DNA from: JACKBJ01 sp964549495
GTDB taxonomy: Bacteria > Chloroflexota > Anaerolineae > Epilineales > Epilineaceae
DNA: 64,000 nt
Reading direction: 5' to 3'
NCBI GenBank assembly: GCA_964549495.1
Contig: CAZJWJ010000013.1
Location: 1-64,000 of the forward strand
This document shows, in pieces, positions 25,414 through 34,708 of the stretch. The notes under the pieces are model-generated. The model did not search any database. It had not been told where the DNA came from and saw only the letters and a list, made by a program, of their open reading frames with translations. Positions within the stretch are counted from its first letter, which is position 1, and each line of letters begins with the position of its first letter. A program made the position numbers and the translations under genes.

Positions 25414-27527
25414 GCGGCAAGCGCCGAGGGCGCGCCGAAGACCGATCGGGCATGGGGCGCGTCGATGCGCGATCCGGCAAGGGGCGAGGCGAGGGAATGG
25501 GCGCCAGGACGGCGGTGGCGGGCGAAGCGACCATCGAGCGGATCTACGACCGTGACCCGGACTGGCTGGCGGCCATCGACCGGCAGGCGGCGGCCTTGCT
25601 GGCCGATGCGGCCGGCGAGTCGGATGATCGAGTCCGGCTCGCCCTGGCGCTGTGCAGCCGGCAGCTAAGGCGGGGTCACGTCTGTCTGGAGCTGCGAGGG
25701 CTGGCGGGCGAGTCGGGGCCGGTGGACGAAGAGGGCGAGGACCTGGGTGCGGGCGCTTGGCCCGAGGTCGAGGGCTGGTTGGAGGGGCTGGCCCGCAGCC
25801 GGCTCGTCACACGGCTCGCGGACGGGGCCGAGCTCTCGGCCGCGCCGGCCGAGCCGCGGCCGCTGGTCCTCGAACTGCCATCGGGCCGGCTCTACCTGCG
25901 GCGCTGGTGGGATCACGAGGCGAGCCTGGCCGCGGCCATCCGGCGGCGGGCCGGGCAGCCGGCCGAGCATGCTGCGCAGCGGCTCGAAGACGGGCTGGCG
26001 CGGCTCTTCCCGCCCATCGAGGGGGCGGCGGATGCCGGCCGGCGCGGGCAGGCCGAGGCGGCAGCCCTGGCCCTGCGCCGGCGCCTGGCGGTGATCACCG
26101 GCGGGCCCGGCACCGGCAAGACCACCACCGTGCTGCGCCTGCTGGCCCTGGTCATCGAGCAGGCCCTGGCGGCCGGTGGGCCGGCGCCGCGCATCCTCCT
26201 GCTGGCCCCCACCGGCAAGGCCGCGGCGCGCATGGAGGAGTCGATGCGCGCCGGCCGCGACCAGCTGCCGGGCTCGGAGGCGCTGCGGGCGGCGATCCCC
26301 CGGGAGGCCAGCACCATCCACCGTGCGCTGGGACCGCGGCGGGATGGGACCTGGCGTCACGATGCCGACCATCCCCTGAGCGCCGACCTGGTGGTGGTCG
26401 ACGAAGCCTCGATGATCGACGCGGCCCTGATGCGGGCCTTGCTCGAAGCGCTGCCCGAGCCGGCGCGGCTGGTGATCCTGGGCGACCCGGATCAGCTGGC
26501 CAGCGTGGACGCCGGCGCGGTGCTGGCCGACATCTGCGGGCCGGAGGGGGACGAGGATCGAGCGCGCGCGGGTCGAGACGACCGGACGTCGAACTCGGAC
26601 GGTCAGGCGACCGAGGACCGGGCGGGGCCGCCCATCGCGGGCTGCATCGCCCGGCTTCGATATAGCTTCCGCTTCGGACCGGAGACCGGCATCGGCGCCC
26701 TGGCGCGGGCGCTTCGGAGCGGCGACGTGGAGGCGGTGTTGGCGGTGCTGGAGGATCCAGGGCGGGAGGACCTGAGCTGGGTCGAGCGGCCGGCCATCGG
26801 CGCGGACGGCCGTCTGGAGGCGGGGCTGGAAGCACGGGTGCTGGCCGGCTACGGGCGCTACCTCGATGCGCTCGATGGGGCCGCGGTCCCTGCCGATGCC
26901 AGCGACGACGGCGCAGGCGACGACGGCGCAAGGGTCGAAGGGGAGCGCGACGACGTCGGGGCGCGCATCGAGGCGATCCAGGCCGCGCTGCGCGCGCTGG
27001 GCGGCTTTCGCATCCTCTGCGCCCATCGGCGCGGCCCCTCCGGCGTGGCCCGGCTGGGCAGCGCGGCCATCGAGGCCCTCAGCCGGGCCGGGCGCATCCA
27101 GGTTCGCGGCGAGCGCTGGGCCGGCCGGCCCATCCTGATCCTGCGCAACGAGCCGGCGCTGGGACTGTACAACGGCGACGTCGGATTGGTCGCCGAGGAT
27201 CCTCGGTCCCGGGGCGAGCTGCGGGCCTTCTTCGAGGGCCCGGAGGGCGGGCCGCGCTCGCTGGCCCTGCCACGGCTGCCGGCCCACGAGACCGTTCTGG
27301 CCATGAGCATCCACAAGAGTCAGGGCTCGGAGCTCGACGAATTGGCCATCGTGCTGCCGCCGCCCGGCTCGCCACTGCTCACCCGCGAGCTGCTCTACAC
27401 CGCGGTCACGCGGGCGCGGCGAGGGCTCAGCATCCACGCCAGCCGCGAGGCCATCGAGATCTGCGTGCGAAGGCGCGCGGCGCGGGCCAGCGGGCTGCAA
27501 GCGCGGCTGTGGGGCGATCGGCGGTGA
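25410..27527 (+). CDS. recD: Exodeoxyribonuclease V subunit alpha (RecD)
   Basis: This 705-residue superfamily 1B helicase has Walker A GGPGTGKTT at about 231-239, LLAPTGKAAARM, ASTIHRALG, VVVDEASMIDA (Walker B), LGDPDQLASVDAGAVLAD and, at the end, AMSIHKSQGSELDE with YTAVTRARRGLSIHA. RecD is the fast 5'-3' motor of RecBCD. ATG 25410 overlaps the recB stop as ATGA; the N-terminal 35 residues are a basic, low-complexity extension, so an internal start is possible. A duplicated GCGACGACGGCGCA (26902-26915 and 26917-26930 region) encodes an acidic linker. The gene is tail-to-tail with ppa. Confidence 0.93.
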   Translation: MSGKRRGRAEDRSGMGRVDARSGKGRGEGMGARTAVAGEATIERIYDRDPDWLAAIDRQAAALLADAAGESDDRVRLALALCSRQLRRGHVCLELRGLAGESGPVDEEGEDLGAGAWPEVEGWLEGLARSRLVTRLADGAELSAAPAEPRPLVLELPSGRLYLRRWWDHEASLAAAIRRRAGQPAEHAAQRLEDGLARLFPPIEGAADAGRRGQAEAAALALRRRLAVITGGPGTGKTTTVLRLLALVIEQALAAGGPAPRILLLAPTGKAAARMEESMRAGRDQLPGSEALRAAIPREASTIHRALGPRRDGTWRHDADHPLSADLVVVDEASMIDAALMRALLEALPEPARLVILGDPDQLASVDAGAVLADICGPEGDEDRARAGRDDRTSNSDGQATEDRAGPPIAGCIARLRYSFRFGPETGIGALARALRSGDVEAVLAVLEDPGREDLSWVERPAIGADGRLEAGLEARVLAGYGRYLDALDGAAVPADASDDGAGDDGARVEGERDDVGARIEAIQAALRALGGFRILCAHRRGPSGVARLGSAAIEALSRAGRIQVRGERWAGRPILILRNEPALGLYNGDVGLVAEDPRSRGELRAFFEGPEGGPRSLALPRLPAHETVLAMSIHKSQGSELDELAIVLPPPGSPLLTRELLYTAVTRARRGLSIHASREAIEICVRRRAARASGLQARLWGDRR

Positions 27528-27564
27528 TCGCCGCCACAGGGCGTCCCAAGGGCTCGTCGAGCCA

Positions 27565-28119
27565 TCAGATGCCCGAATCGGATCGAGCCGGGCCGTAGCG
27601 CTCGCGGTAGCGGTCCATCGCCTCGCGCATGATGCGCCGCGCCGCCTCGGGGCCCTGGAAGTCCTCGACGACGACCTCCTTCTCCTCGAGCACCTTGTAG
27701 TCCTCGAAGAAGCGCCGGATCTCGCGCATGCGGTGCGGTGGCAGCTCGTCGATGTGGCGGTAGCCGTTGTACTCCGGGTCGTCCAGGTGGACGCAGATGA
27801 TCTTCTCGTCGCGCTGGCCCTGGTCCAGCATCACCATCATGCCGATGGGCCGGGCGCGCAGGAGGCTCAGCGGGTCCACCGGCTGCTGCATCAGGACCAG
27901 GACGTCCAGCGGGTCCTCGTCGTCGCCCAGGCTGCGCGGGACGAAGCCGTAGTTGGTCGGGAAGACCACCGAGCTGTAGAGCACCCGGTCGACGCGCAGC
28001 ATGCCGCTGGCCTTGTCCAGCTCGTACTTGACCTTGCTGCCCTTGGGGATCTCGATGACCGCCTCGAAGCAGTCGGGCGCCTCGGGCCCCGGATCGACGT
28101 CGTGCCAGGCGTGGGTCAT
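27565..28119 (-). CDS. ppa: Inorganic pyrophosphatase (family I)
   Basis: This 184-residue soluble enzyme hydrolyses pyrophosphate to phosphate, pulling biosynthetic reactions forward. Family I features are EIPKGSKVKYELDK, YPTNYGFVP-like (FPTNYGFVPRSL), the metal-binding DDEDPLDVLVL signature and a later DDPEYNGY with HRMREIRRFFEDYK. Length is typical. ATG 28119 overlaps the stop of the FAD oxidoreductase gene as ATGA, so the two are co-translated. The C-terminus has a short non-conserved tail ending in SDSGI. Confidence 0.95.
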   Translation of the reverse strand: MTHAWHDVDPGPEAPDCFEAVIEIPKGSKVKYELDKASGMLRVDRVLYSSVVFPTNYGFVPRSLGDDEDPLDVLVLMQQPVDPLSLLRARPIGMMVMLDQGQRDEKIICVHLDDPEYNGYRHIDELPPHRMREIRRFFEDYKVLEEKEVVVEDFQGPEAARRIMREAMDRYRERYGPARSDSGI

Positions 28120-29396
28120 GCAGGGCCCTCCAGGGCGCGGGCGCGATCGATGACCTCACGGGCCACGTGCCGCGCATCGTCGAAGAGCTCGTCGACGTCC
28201 TTGTGCTCGAACTGGGCGTTGCGCCCGATCAGGAATAGATCGGGCCGGTCGGCCAAGAAGGCCTGTACTCGGGCGATGTTGTCCTCGTAGGCCAGATCGT
28301 AGATCGGGTAAGCCGCCGAGAGGCGGATGCTGCGCGAGTCCAGCACCTCGCCAGGCTCGAGCAGGCCGATCTCGGCCAGCTCGGCCACCACGCGCTCTTC
28401 GGAATGGTCCTCGATGCGGGTGGCCTCGCAGCACAGGACCGTGCGATCGGCCGGGTAGCGCTCGAGCAGGTCGGGCCGGACGAAGTTCTTGAACTCGGCC
28501 ACCCGGTTGAGCAGGTGCCGGCCGTCGGCCAGGTAGAACCAGTGGTTGGGGCTGACCTGGGGCTTGGCCACGCTCAGGTAGGTGATGATGGCCGGCCGGT
28601 AGCCCATGTCCAGCTCCAGCCCCAGCTGGCCCAACACCGTCGTCAAGGACAGGGAGCTGATCACCAGGTCGTAGTCGCGCACGAAGGGTCCGTCCGGCCC
28701 CTCGAAGTGGATGCGGTAGCCACCCTCGTCCCGCTCGAGCAGCCGCGTCATCCGGGTCTCCATCCGCAGCCTGGGCGCCAGGTCGCGGGCCAACCGCGTG
28801 GCGATGGCGCCGTAGCCGCCCTCGTCCGGGTACCAGAAGCTCTTGAAGTAGAGCCGCGAGCTGCGGCGGACCATGTCGCGCAGGCCGCCGACGCGGATCT
28901 TGCGCCGGCCCCATTCGGGCGAGATCTGGTCGGCCGGGATGCCGAAGAGCTTCTCGGAGTAGGGCTTGAAGAAGAAGCGGTTGAGGCCCTCGCCGAACTG
29001 GTTGAGCACCAGGTCCTCGAAGCTGTCCTCGGGCCGCTGCGGCCGGCGCAGGTAATGCCAGCCGATGTCCAGGCTGGTCTCCGGCAGGAAGCGCAGCATC
29101 ACCTCGACGGCGTTGACCGGGTCGCGGATCCACTTGCCGTGGATGTGGATCTGGCTCTGGCGGCGCAGCTGGTGCATCGGCACCAGGCTGCGCATCTCGT
29201 CGAGCAACGCGGGATCGTCGGCGTGCAGGCGGTGCGGCGCCAGGTCGCAGTCGAAGCCCTGCCAGTGGAAGCTGCGGGCCAAGCCGCCCACCTCGGCGGA
29301 CTTCTCGTAGACCTCCACCTCGAGCCCTGGCCGCTCGCAGAGGAACCAGGCGGCGCTCAGGCCGGCGATGCCGGCACCGAGAATGGCGATGCGCAT
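28116..29396 (-). CDS. FAD-dependent oxidoreductase (amine oxidase / protoporphyrinogen oxidase-like)
   Basis: This 426-residue protein begins with MRIAILGAGIAGLSAAW, the FAD-binding beta-alpha-beta motif, followed by VEVYEKSAEVGGLA. The C-terminal block LFLIGRNAQFEHKDVDE corresponds to the second flavin-contact region of COG1232-type enzymes and UDP-galactopyranose mutase relatives. It is a distant paralogue of the oxidoreductase at 7580-9070 (shared GGLARSFHWQGFDCDLAPH-like region). Substrate unknown; a role in polyprenyl, carotenoid or sugar metabolism is possible. ATG 29396 places the motif at the N-terminus, as is usual; the frame open to 29468 is less likely. A possible promoter (TTGCGC, 16 bp, TACCAT) lies at 29455-29482 on the minus strand. 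Confidence 0.83.
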   Translation of the reverse strand: MRIAILGAGIAGLSAAWFLCERPGLEVEVYEKSAEVGGLARSFHWQGFDCDLAPHRLHADDPALLDEMRSLVPMHQLRRQSQIHIHGKWIRDPVNAVEVMLRFLPETSLDIGWHYLRRPQRPEDSFEDLVLNQFGEGLNRFFFKPYSEKLFGIPADQISPEWGRRKIRVGGLRDMVRRSSRLYFKSFWYPDEGGYGAIATRLARDLAPRLRMETRMTRLLERDEGGYRIHFEGPDGPFVRDYDLVISSLSLTTVLGQLGLELDMGYRPAIITYLSVAKPQVSPNHWFYLADGRHLLNRVAEFKNFVRPDLLERYPADRTVLCCEATRIEDHSEERVVAELAEIGLLEPGEVLDSRSIRLSAAYPIYDLAYEDNIARVQAFLADRPDLFLIGRNAQFEHKDVDELFDDARHVAREVIDRARALEGPA

Positions 29397-29538
29397 GGCA
29401 AAGCCTTGTTTCCTTGCGGCCCGGTCGGTCGCCGGGCCCCGATGTAAAGAGGCAATGGTAGTCCTCATTCCCGTCGGCGCAAGGCCGCGAGTCTCGGGTC
29501 GGACGATTCGGGGGGCTCGCAGCGCATTTCGTCCGGCG

Positions 29539-29567
29539 TTGCACCCAGCGGCCGACCTGACTACCCT
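29539..29567 (+). promoter_or_regulatory. Sigma-70-type promoter of the second GT39 gene
   Basis: TTGCAC (29539-29544), a 17-bp spacer and TACCCT (29562-29567) end 8 nt before ATG 29576. The transcript is probably leaderless. Confidence 0.6.
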
Positions 29568-29575
29568 AGTCGGCC

Positions 29576-31264
29576 ATGCTCCACCGCCTCGCCGGCGCCG
29601 CGCGCGCCCATCCGATGCTCCTGGCCATCCTCGGCCTGTCCCTGCTGCTCAACGGCATCGGCCTCAGCTGGGGCCTGCCGGGCGTCGAGTCCTGGATGGC
29701 CGATTCGGTGGCCGGCGAGTTGAGCCTGAAGGTCTGGGCCACCTACTGGCTCAGCAGCCACAAGTACCCCTACCTGCATGGCTTTCTGAACTTCTTGGCC
29801 TATGGCCCGCTCTTGATCTACTGGCTGGCCACCGGGCAGCTGGACGGCGGCTGCTGGCCCTACCTCAAGGCCAAATGCTTCGAGACCGACGCCTTCGTTC
29901 AGCTGGGCAGCCTGATCCTGATCTCGCGCGCCATCTCGGCCCTGATGGGCACGGCCACGGTCTGGCTGACCTGGCGCCTGGCCCGCGCCGTCGGCGCCTC
30001 GAGTCGGGCGGCCCTCCTGGCGGCCCTGGGCGCCGCCTGCAGCCTGGCCCTGGTGCTCTATTCCCACCTGGGCACCCTCGACGGGCCGGTGACCTTCTGG
30101 TACACGCTCTCGCTCTTGGCCTTCATCGGCATCCTGAAGCGGGGCCGCGTCCGCGACTACGCCGCCTTCGGCCTGAGCTCCGGCGCCGCGCTGGGTACCA
30201 AGGAAGGGGTCATCGGGGCCTACGTGCTGACGGCGCTGGCCATCCTCTGGGCGCATGGGACGGGACCGCGGCAAATCGGAGGGCAGGTCGGACATCCGAC
30301 CTCCGAGGCAGGTTGGTGGACGCGCCTGCGAGCCCTATCCGACCGGCGGCTGCTGAGCCTCGTCGGCGGCCTGGTCCTGGTCTACGGCTTGTCGACCAAC
30401 CCCGTCTTCAACTGGGCCGGCTTCGTCGAGCATTGGCAGCAGTGGCTGCCCAGCCACGGCCGCATGGCCGGCTACCAGTCCTCGCTGGGGCTGGGCGAGG
30501 CGATGGCGCGGGCCTGGCGCAAGGCGCGTCTGGCCCTGGACTTGCCGTTCCTGCTCTTGGCGCTGACCGGCCTGGCCCATCTGCTCTGGCGCCGGCTGCG
30601 TCGGCGCGAGCGCGATGAGAAGCTCGCCTTGGCCCTGGCCATCCCCAGCCTGAGCTACCTGGGCCTGAGCGTGCTGCTCTCGCGCATCGTCGAGGTGCGC
30701 GTCTTCCTGCCGCTGGTCCCCGTGCTGGCGCTCTACGCCGGCCTGCTGGGCGATCGCCTGCTGCGCGCCGCGGCCGGCCATCTGCGGCCGGCCATCCTGG
30801 CGCTCCTGGCCCTGGTCTATGTCCACGCCGGCCTGCACGCCCTCAACCACGACCTCCTGATGCTCCGCGACAGCCGCTACGCGGCCGAGGACTGGCTGCG
30901 GCAGGCCGCGGACACCGAGACGCGCATCCTGGCCTATGGCGACAGCCGCTACCTACCGCGCCTGGACTGGCTGGGCCTCGATGCGCGCTGGGACGATCCC
31001 GATGCGCCGCCCGGGCCGCAGCTGCAGGAGATCCAGCCGGAATTGGTCCTGCTCTCCTCGCGCTGGATCGATCGCTTCGAGGAAGAGCCGGAGGGCGACT
31101 TCTTCTCGGACCTGCGCGCCGGCCGGTTGGGCTACGAGGTGGTCTTCGACCACCGGAGCGAGCTGCCCTTGCGCTGGAGCATGGACCCGATGCGCGCCTC
31201 GGGCAGCATCGCACCGCGCATCACCATCCTGCGGAAGGTCGGCGCGGGCGCGCTGCAACCCTAG
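29576..31264 (+). CDS. GT39-like membrane glycosyltransferase
   Basis: This 562-residue protein has about ten to eleven hydrophobic helices. After TM1 there is a WGLPGVESWMADSVAGEL loop with acidic residues, and a HKYPYLHGFL element that recurs in the protein at 2360-4066, so the two are distant paralogues. Like other PMT/ArnT-type enzymes it should use a polyprenyl-phosphate sugar on the outer face. A soluble C-terminal part starts near residue 440 and has a RILAYGDSRYLPRLDWLGLD stretch analogous to the first protein. It is probably monocistronic; the DUF4126 gene follows after 73 bp with its own strong ribosome-binding site. Confidence 0.78.
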   Translation: MLHRLAGAARAHPMLLAILGLSLLLNGIGLSWGLPGVESWMADSVAGELSLKVWATYWLSSHKYPYLHGFLNFLAYGPLLIYWLATGQLDGGCWPYLKAKCFETDAFVQLGSLILISRAISALMGTATVWLTWRLARAVGASSRAALLAALGAACSLALVLYSHLGTLDGPVTFWYTLSLLAFIGILKRGRVRDYAAFGLSSGAALGTKEGVIGAYVLTALAILWAHGTGPRQIGGQVGHPTSEAGWWTRLRALSDRRLLSLVGGLVLVYGLSTNPVFNWAGFVEHWQQWLPSHGRMAGYQSSLGLGEAMARAWRKARLALDLPFLLLALTGLAHLLWRRLRRRERDEKLALALAIPSLSYLGLSVLLSRIVEVRVFLPLVPVLALYAGLLGDRLLRAAAGHLRPAILALLALVYVHAGLHALNHDLLMLRDSRYAAEDWLRQAADTETRILAYGDSRYLPRLDWLGLDARWDDPDAPPGPQLQEIQPELVLLSSRWIDRFEEEPEGDFFSDLRAGRLGYEVVFDHRSELPLRWSMDPMRASGSIAPRITILRKVGAGALQP

Positions 31265-31337
31265 CACCTCGGCCGCGTATGCCAGGGTCGAGTTGGGGCC
31301 CCGCGAACCGATTGGCTCCCGAAGGAGATCTCATCCC

Positions 31338-31895
31338 ATGCCCGATATCTTCAGCGCCTTCGGCCTGTCGGCCTCGGCCGGATTGAACGCCTACATCCCG
31401 CTGCTCATCATCGCCCTGACGGCGCGCTTCACCGACTGGATCGAGCTGAGCTCGCCCTACAACCTGATCGAGTCCTGGTGGGCCATCGGCGTCATCGCCG
31501 TGCTCTTGGTGGTCGAGGTGCTGGCCGACAAGTTCCCGGTGGCCGATCACATCAACGACGCCATCGCCACCTTCATCCGACCCACCGCCGGAGCCCTGCT
31601 CTTCGCCGCCGCGGCCGGCAACGTCGAGAACATGAACCAGATCTTTTCGTTGGTCCTGGGCCTCCTGACGGCCGGCGGCGTCCACGCCGCCAAGGCCACC
31701 GCCCGGCCGATGGTCACCGCCACCACCGGCGGCCTGGGCAATCCGGTGGTCAGCACGCTCGAGGACATCGCGGCCCTGGTCACCAGCCTGGTGGCCATCC
31801 TGATGCCGGCCCTGATCGCAGTGGCCATGCTGGTCTTCGGCCTCTTCTTGATCGGCTGGTGGGGCCGTCGGCGTCAGCGCTTGGCCCGGGTCTGA
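31338..31895 (+). CDS. DUF4126 membrane protein
   Basis: This 185-residue protein has four to five hydrophobic segments. The family pattern is visible: GLSASAGLNAYIPLLI, EVLADKFPVADHINDAIATFIRP, then a small-residue helix and TGGLGNPVVSTLED near the last membrane segments. DUF4126 proteins are uncharacterised. ATG 31338 is set by AAGGAGAT at 31323-31330, one of the best ribosome-binding sites in the window; the longer frame upstream is a shadow of the glycosyltransferase gene. It is followed by a convergent beta-helix gene. Confidence 0.85.
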   Translation: MPDIFSAFGLSASAGLNAYIPLLIIALTARFTDWIELSSPYNLIESWWAIGVIAVLLVVEVLADKFPVADHINDAIATFIRPTAGALLFAAAAGNVENMNQIFSLVLGLLTAGGVHAAKATARPMVTATTGGLGNPVVSTLEDIAALVTSLVAILMPALIAVAMLVFGLFLIGWWGRRRQRLARV

Positions 31896-31910
31896 CCGAG
31901 GTCCGTTCGC

Positions 31911-31938
31911 CGTCTAGCCGATCCCCGTCTAGCCGATC
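31911..31938. repeat. Short tandem repeat between convergent genes
   Basis: CGTCTAGCCGATC occurs at 31911-31923 and 31926-31938, a 15-bp period. It lies in the 90-bp gap between the DUF4126 gene and the convergent beta-helix gene. No hairpin terminator was recognised here. Confidence 0.6.
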
Positions 31939-31985
31939 ACCGACGAGCCGCTGACCAAGAGCGACGGCGATCGGCCGCGACCGGA

Positions 31986-34463
31986 TCAATCGACGCCCTT
32001 GATCAGGGAGGGCAGGAAGACGGTGATGGCGCCCGGCCCGATGCCGGAAGCCGGCGTGAACTGCTCGTCGATGGCGTAGCGCCACCAGACCACCCCGTCG
32101 GAGACCCGATCGCCGCCGCCTTCGAAGGCCAGGTCCATGCAGTCGTCCTGCGCGTCGGAGGGGTCGGTCGGCCCGCCGGGGTCACCCCAGTAGACCAGGG
32201 TGGCCAGCTGGCATTCGGGGTTGCCCTCGCTGTGCAGTCCCCATTCGGCGTTGCCGGCGATGATCGAGCGCTGTACGACCAGGCTGGCCGGCCCGCTGGA
32301 GCGGATGCCGCTGGAGAAATCGCGGACGGTGGACTGGCTCAGTTCGAGCCGCCCCGCCTCGCCGGACAGCGCGATGCCCGTGCCCCGACCCGCCTCGCCC
32401 AGTAGCTCGAGCCGGGTCATGCCGACCACGGCATCCTCGACCGCCAAGGCCACCGAGTCCGCTCCCTCGACGCCCTCGACGCGCAGGCCGTCGCCTTCCA
32501 AGACGCTGCCGGCTTCCACCCGCAGGCCGGCCCAACCGGCCTCACCGTCCTCGGGCCGCATGGTCAGCATCTCCGAGTCACCGGCCTGGACATCCAGGGT
32601 GCCGCGCAGCCCCTCCTGGCCTATCTGCAAGGCCTTGCCCGGGGCGAAGCGCAGCTCCATCGCGCCGTGGAGGCGCAAGAGCAGCCCGCCGTCGGCGGCC
32701 ACCACCAGATCCTCGTCGAAGCGCAGGGGCAGGCCCGGCTCGGCCCAGTCGCGCACCCGCTCGCTGCCGCTGGATCCGTAGCGTTCGTCGACGCGCACCA
32801 GGATCTGGTCGCCGGCGTTGTCCTCGAATCGGTTGCGCAAGGCCGGGTTCCGGTGGTCCTCGCCGGCCACCGCGGTGATGGCCGACAGGGCGATGGCCAA
32901 GGGCGGGCCGGCCGCGTCCTGCAAGAGCGAGCCGACGATTAGGCCTTCGGTATCCCCCCAATCGAGCATCGCCTCGCCGCCCGCCCCGCCCTGTCCCAGA
33001 CTCAGGTACTCGACCTCGGCCGCCCGGGTGCCTTCGCCCAGCACCAAGCCGCGCCAGCTGCCCGGCTGCTCGGAGGCGCCGCGCATCGTCACGGGCCGGA
33101 TGCGGCTGCCCTCGACGTAGAGCTCGGCCTCACCGGCCCCGGCATCGCCCAGATAGAGCCCGCTGCCCTCGGCGAAGACCAGGTCCAGCCCGGAGCCCAA
33201 GAAGAAGCGCGCCACGTCCGGCGAGGCCACGCGCAGGTCGCCGTCGATCTCCAGGGGCACGCCCGGGTTGCTCCATTCGGCCGAGACCGGCAGGTCCATC
33301 TCGACCGAATCGGCCAGCACTCGGATGCGCTGGACGGCATTGTCCTGGAAGGCCTCGGCGCTGCGGATCCCGCCGGTGAACTCGCTGACGGCGCGCGGCA
33401 CGATGGCCACCGGGTAGCCGGGCGCGCCGGCGAAGACCGGCGACTCTGCGATGAGCGACGGGGCCTCGACCAGCAGCATCGGCTGCTGCGGGCTGCCGCC
33501 GTACTCGATGCGGGTGTAGAAGAGCGCGCTGGAAGCGCCCGGATCGGCGTGCTCGCTCAGCTCGACGCCCAGCCAGCTTCCGGGCCGCGCCTCGAGGCCG
33601 GTCAGGCGCACGGGATCGTCCTCCTCGCCATTGGCCTCGAATTGGCCGGGGCTGCCGGCATCGACGCCGGCCAGCAGACCCGCCTCGGGACCGAAGCGGA
33701 TCTCGACCCCGGAGTTGAGCGATAGGGTCGGCCGATCCGGCCCGCCGATGGCCAGCAGGTCGTCGACCCGATAGGGCAGGCAGAAGTCGTGCCAGAACTG
33801 GCTGTCGCCCAGGTCGATCTCGCCAGAGGCGTGGATCAGGATCTCGTCTCGAGCGTGACTGCCCGGCCGCAGCTGCAGGTCGTTGCAGATGCCCATCGAC
33901 AGGTTCTGGCCGGCTGCCGCCGTGCTGGGGCCCAGCACGTTGGCATCGAAGGCCAGCGGCCAGCCCCCCGAGCCGCGCAGATCGAGCAGCCGCAGCTCGG
34001 TCGGCGCCCGGATGTCGATCATCGATCGGCCCTCGGAGCCGCCGCCGAAGATGATGGCGTACTGGATGCGGCTGGCCTCGGCGCCGGGCTCGACGCGGAT
34101 CTGGCCCCAAAAGCCCTGGGCCTGATCGCGCGAGTTGGGCACGATGCGCACGGGCTCGCTGTTGTCCGGATCGCCCAGGATCTCCAGCTTGGCGCCGGGC
34201 TCGATGATCAGGCTGGTGCCCTGGCCCATCAGCACCTGCACGTTGGGCGCGATGGTCAGGGTCGAGTTGCGCACCTGCACGTCGCATTCGACGATATGCG
34301 CGTCCTGGGCGGTCCAGGTCTCGTTGCGGTTGATCTCGCCGCAATGGCGGAAGCTCTGAGCGGCCGCCGGGCTGTCGAGGGCCAGCCAGAAGGCCAGCGC
34401 GGTGCCGATCGCCCATGGCCATGCGGCCTTCCCGATCCCGTCCACGTCCTGTCCGAAGCGCAT
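31986..34463 (-). CDS. Secreted parallel beta-helix repeat protein
   Basis: This 825-residue protein starts with a signal peptide (hydrophobic core WAIGTALAFWLAL, cleavage near AAAQS). The rest is built from short irregular repeats such as LTIAPNVQVLMGQGTSLIIE, GFWGQIRVEPGAE and SWRGLVLGEG, typical of right-handed beta-helix proteins with alternating turns. No catalytic residues of polysaccharide lyases are obvious, so it may be adhesive or structural. It ends in VFLPSLIKGVD, a variant of the LPLLLR motif shared by the other secreted proteins here. GGAGGGGGA lies 5 nt before ATG 34463. It is similar in design to the protein at 41588-44119. Confidence 0.75.
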   Translation of the reverse strand: MRFGQDVDGIGKAAWPWAIGTALAFWLALDSPAAAQSFRHCGEINRNETWTAQDAHIVECDVQVRNSTLTIAPNVQVLMGQGTSLIIEPGAKLEILGDPDNSEPVRIVPNSRDQAQGFWGQIRVEPGAEASRIQYAIIFGGGSEGRSMIDIRAPTELRLLDLRGSGGWPLAFDANVLGPSTAAAGQNLSMGICNDLQLRPGSHARDEILIHASGEIDLGDSQFWHDFCLPYRVDDLLAIGGPDRPTLSLNSGVEIRFGPEAGLLAGVDAGSPGQFEANGEEDDPVRLTGLEARPGSWLGVELSEHADPGASSALFYTRIEYGGSPQQPMLLVEAPSLIAESPVFAGAPGYPVAIVPRAVSEFTGGIRSAEAFQDNAVQRIRVLADSVEMDLPVSAEWSNPGVPLEIDGDLRVASPDVARFFLGSGLDLVFAEGSGLYLGDAGAGEAELYVEGSRIRPVTMRGASEQPGSWRGLVLGEGTRAAEVEYLSLGQGGAGGEAMLDWGDTEGLIVGSLLQDAAGPPLAIALSAITAVAGEDHRNPALRNRFEDNAGDQILVRVDERYGSSGSERVRDWAEPGLPLRFDEDLVVAADGGLLLRLHGAMELRFAPGKALQIGQEGLRGTLDVQAGDSEMLTMRPEDGEAGWAGLRVEAGSVLEGDGLRVEGVEGADSVALAVEDAVVGMTRLELLGEAGRGTGIALSGEAGRLELSQSTVRDFSSGIRSSGPASLVVQRSIIAGNAEWGLHSEGNPECQLATLVYWGDPGGPTDPSDAQDDCMDLAFEGGGDRVSDGVVWWRYAIDEQFTPASGIGPGAITVFLPSLIKGVD

Positions 34464-34601
34464 GCCCGTCCCCCTCCGTCCTCGCCGTCGCCGCCGATCT
34501 CGGCGCCCTTCGATGACGCCCTGCGCTTAGGATAGTCCGGAAGTCCAGGCGAAACCACCGCCGGATGCCGCTCGCGAGCGAGCCGCTGCTCGGCGCCGGG
34601 C

Positions 34602-34630
34602 AGCGACAAGGCCGATCTTCCGTGTATAAT
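34602..34630 (+). promoter_or_regulatory. Promoter of the surface-polysaccharide operon
   Basis: A perfect -10 box TATAAT lies at 34625-34630. A reasonable -35 (GCGACA, 34603-34608) is 16 bp upstream. Transcription would start near 34637, giving a leader of about 70 nt before ATG 34709. Confidence 0.6.
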
Positions 34631-34708
34631 CCCCGGATGTCTCGGCGGCCTCCGCGGGCGGGCCGTCGGCTCCCTTCCGCGCCCGCGTTCGATGGAGGAC
34701 CCTGCGTC

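Noticed and set aside
27528..27564. GGCTC/GAGCC hairpin as terminator after recD
   Set aside because: Five-base stem with three-base loop and no T-tract; too weak to call.
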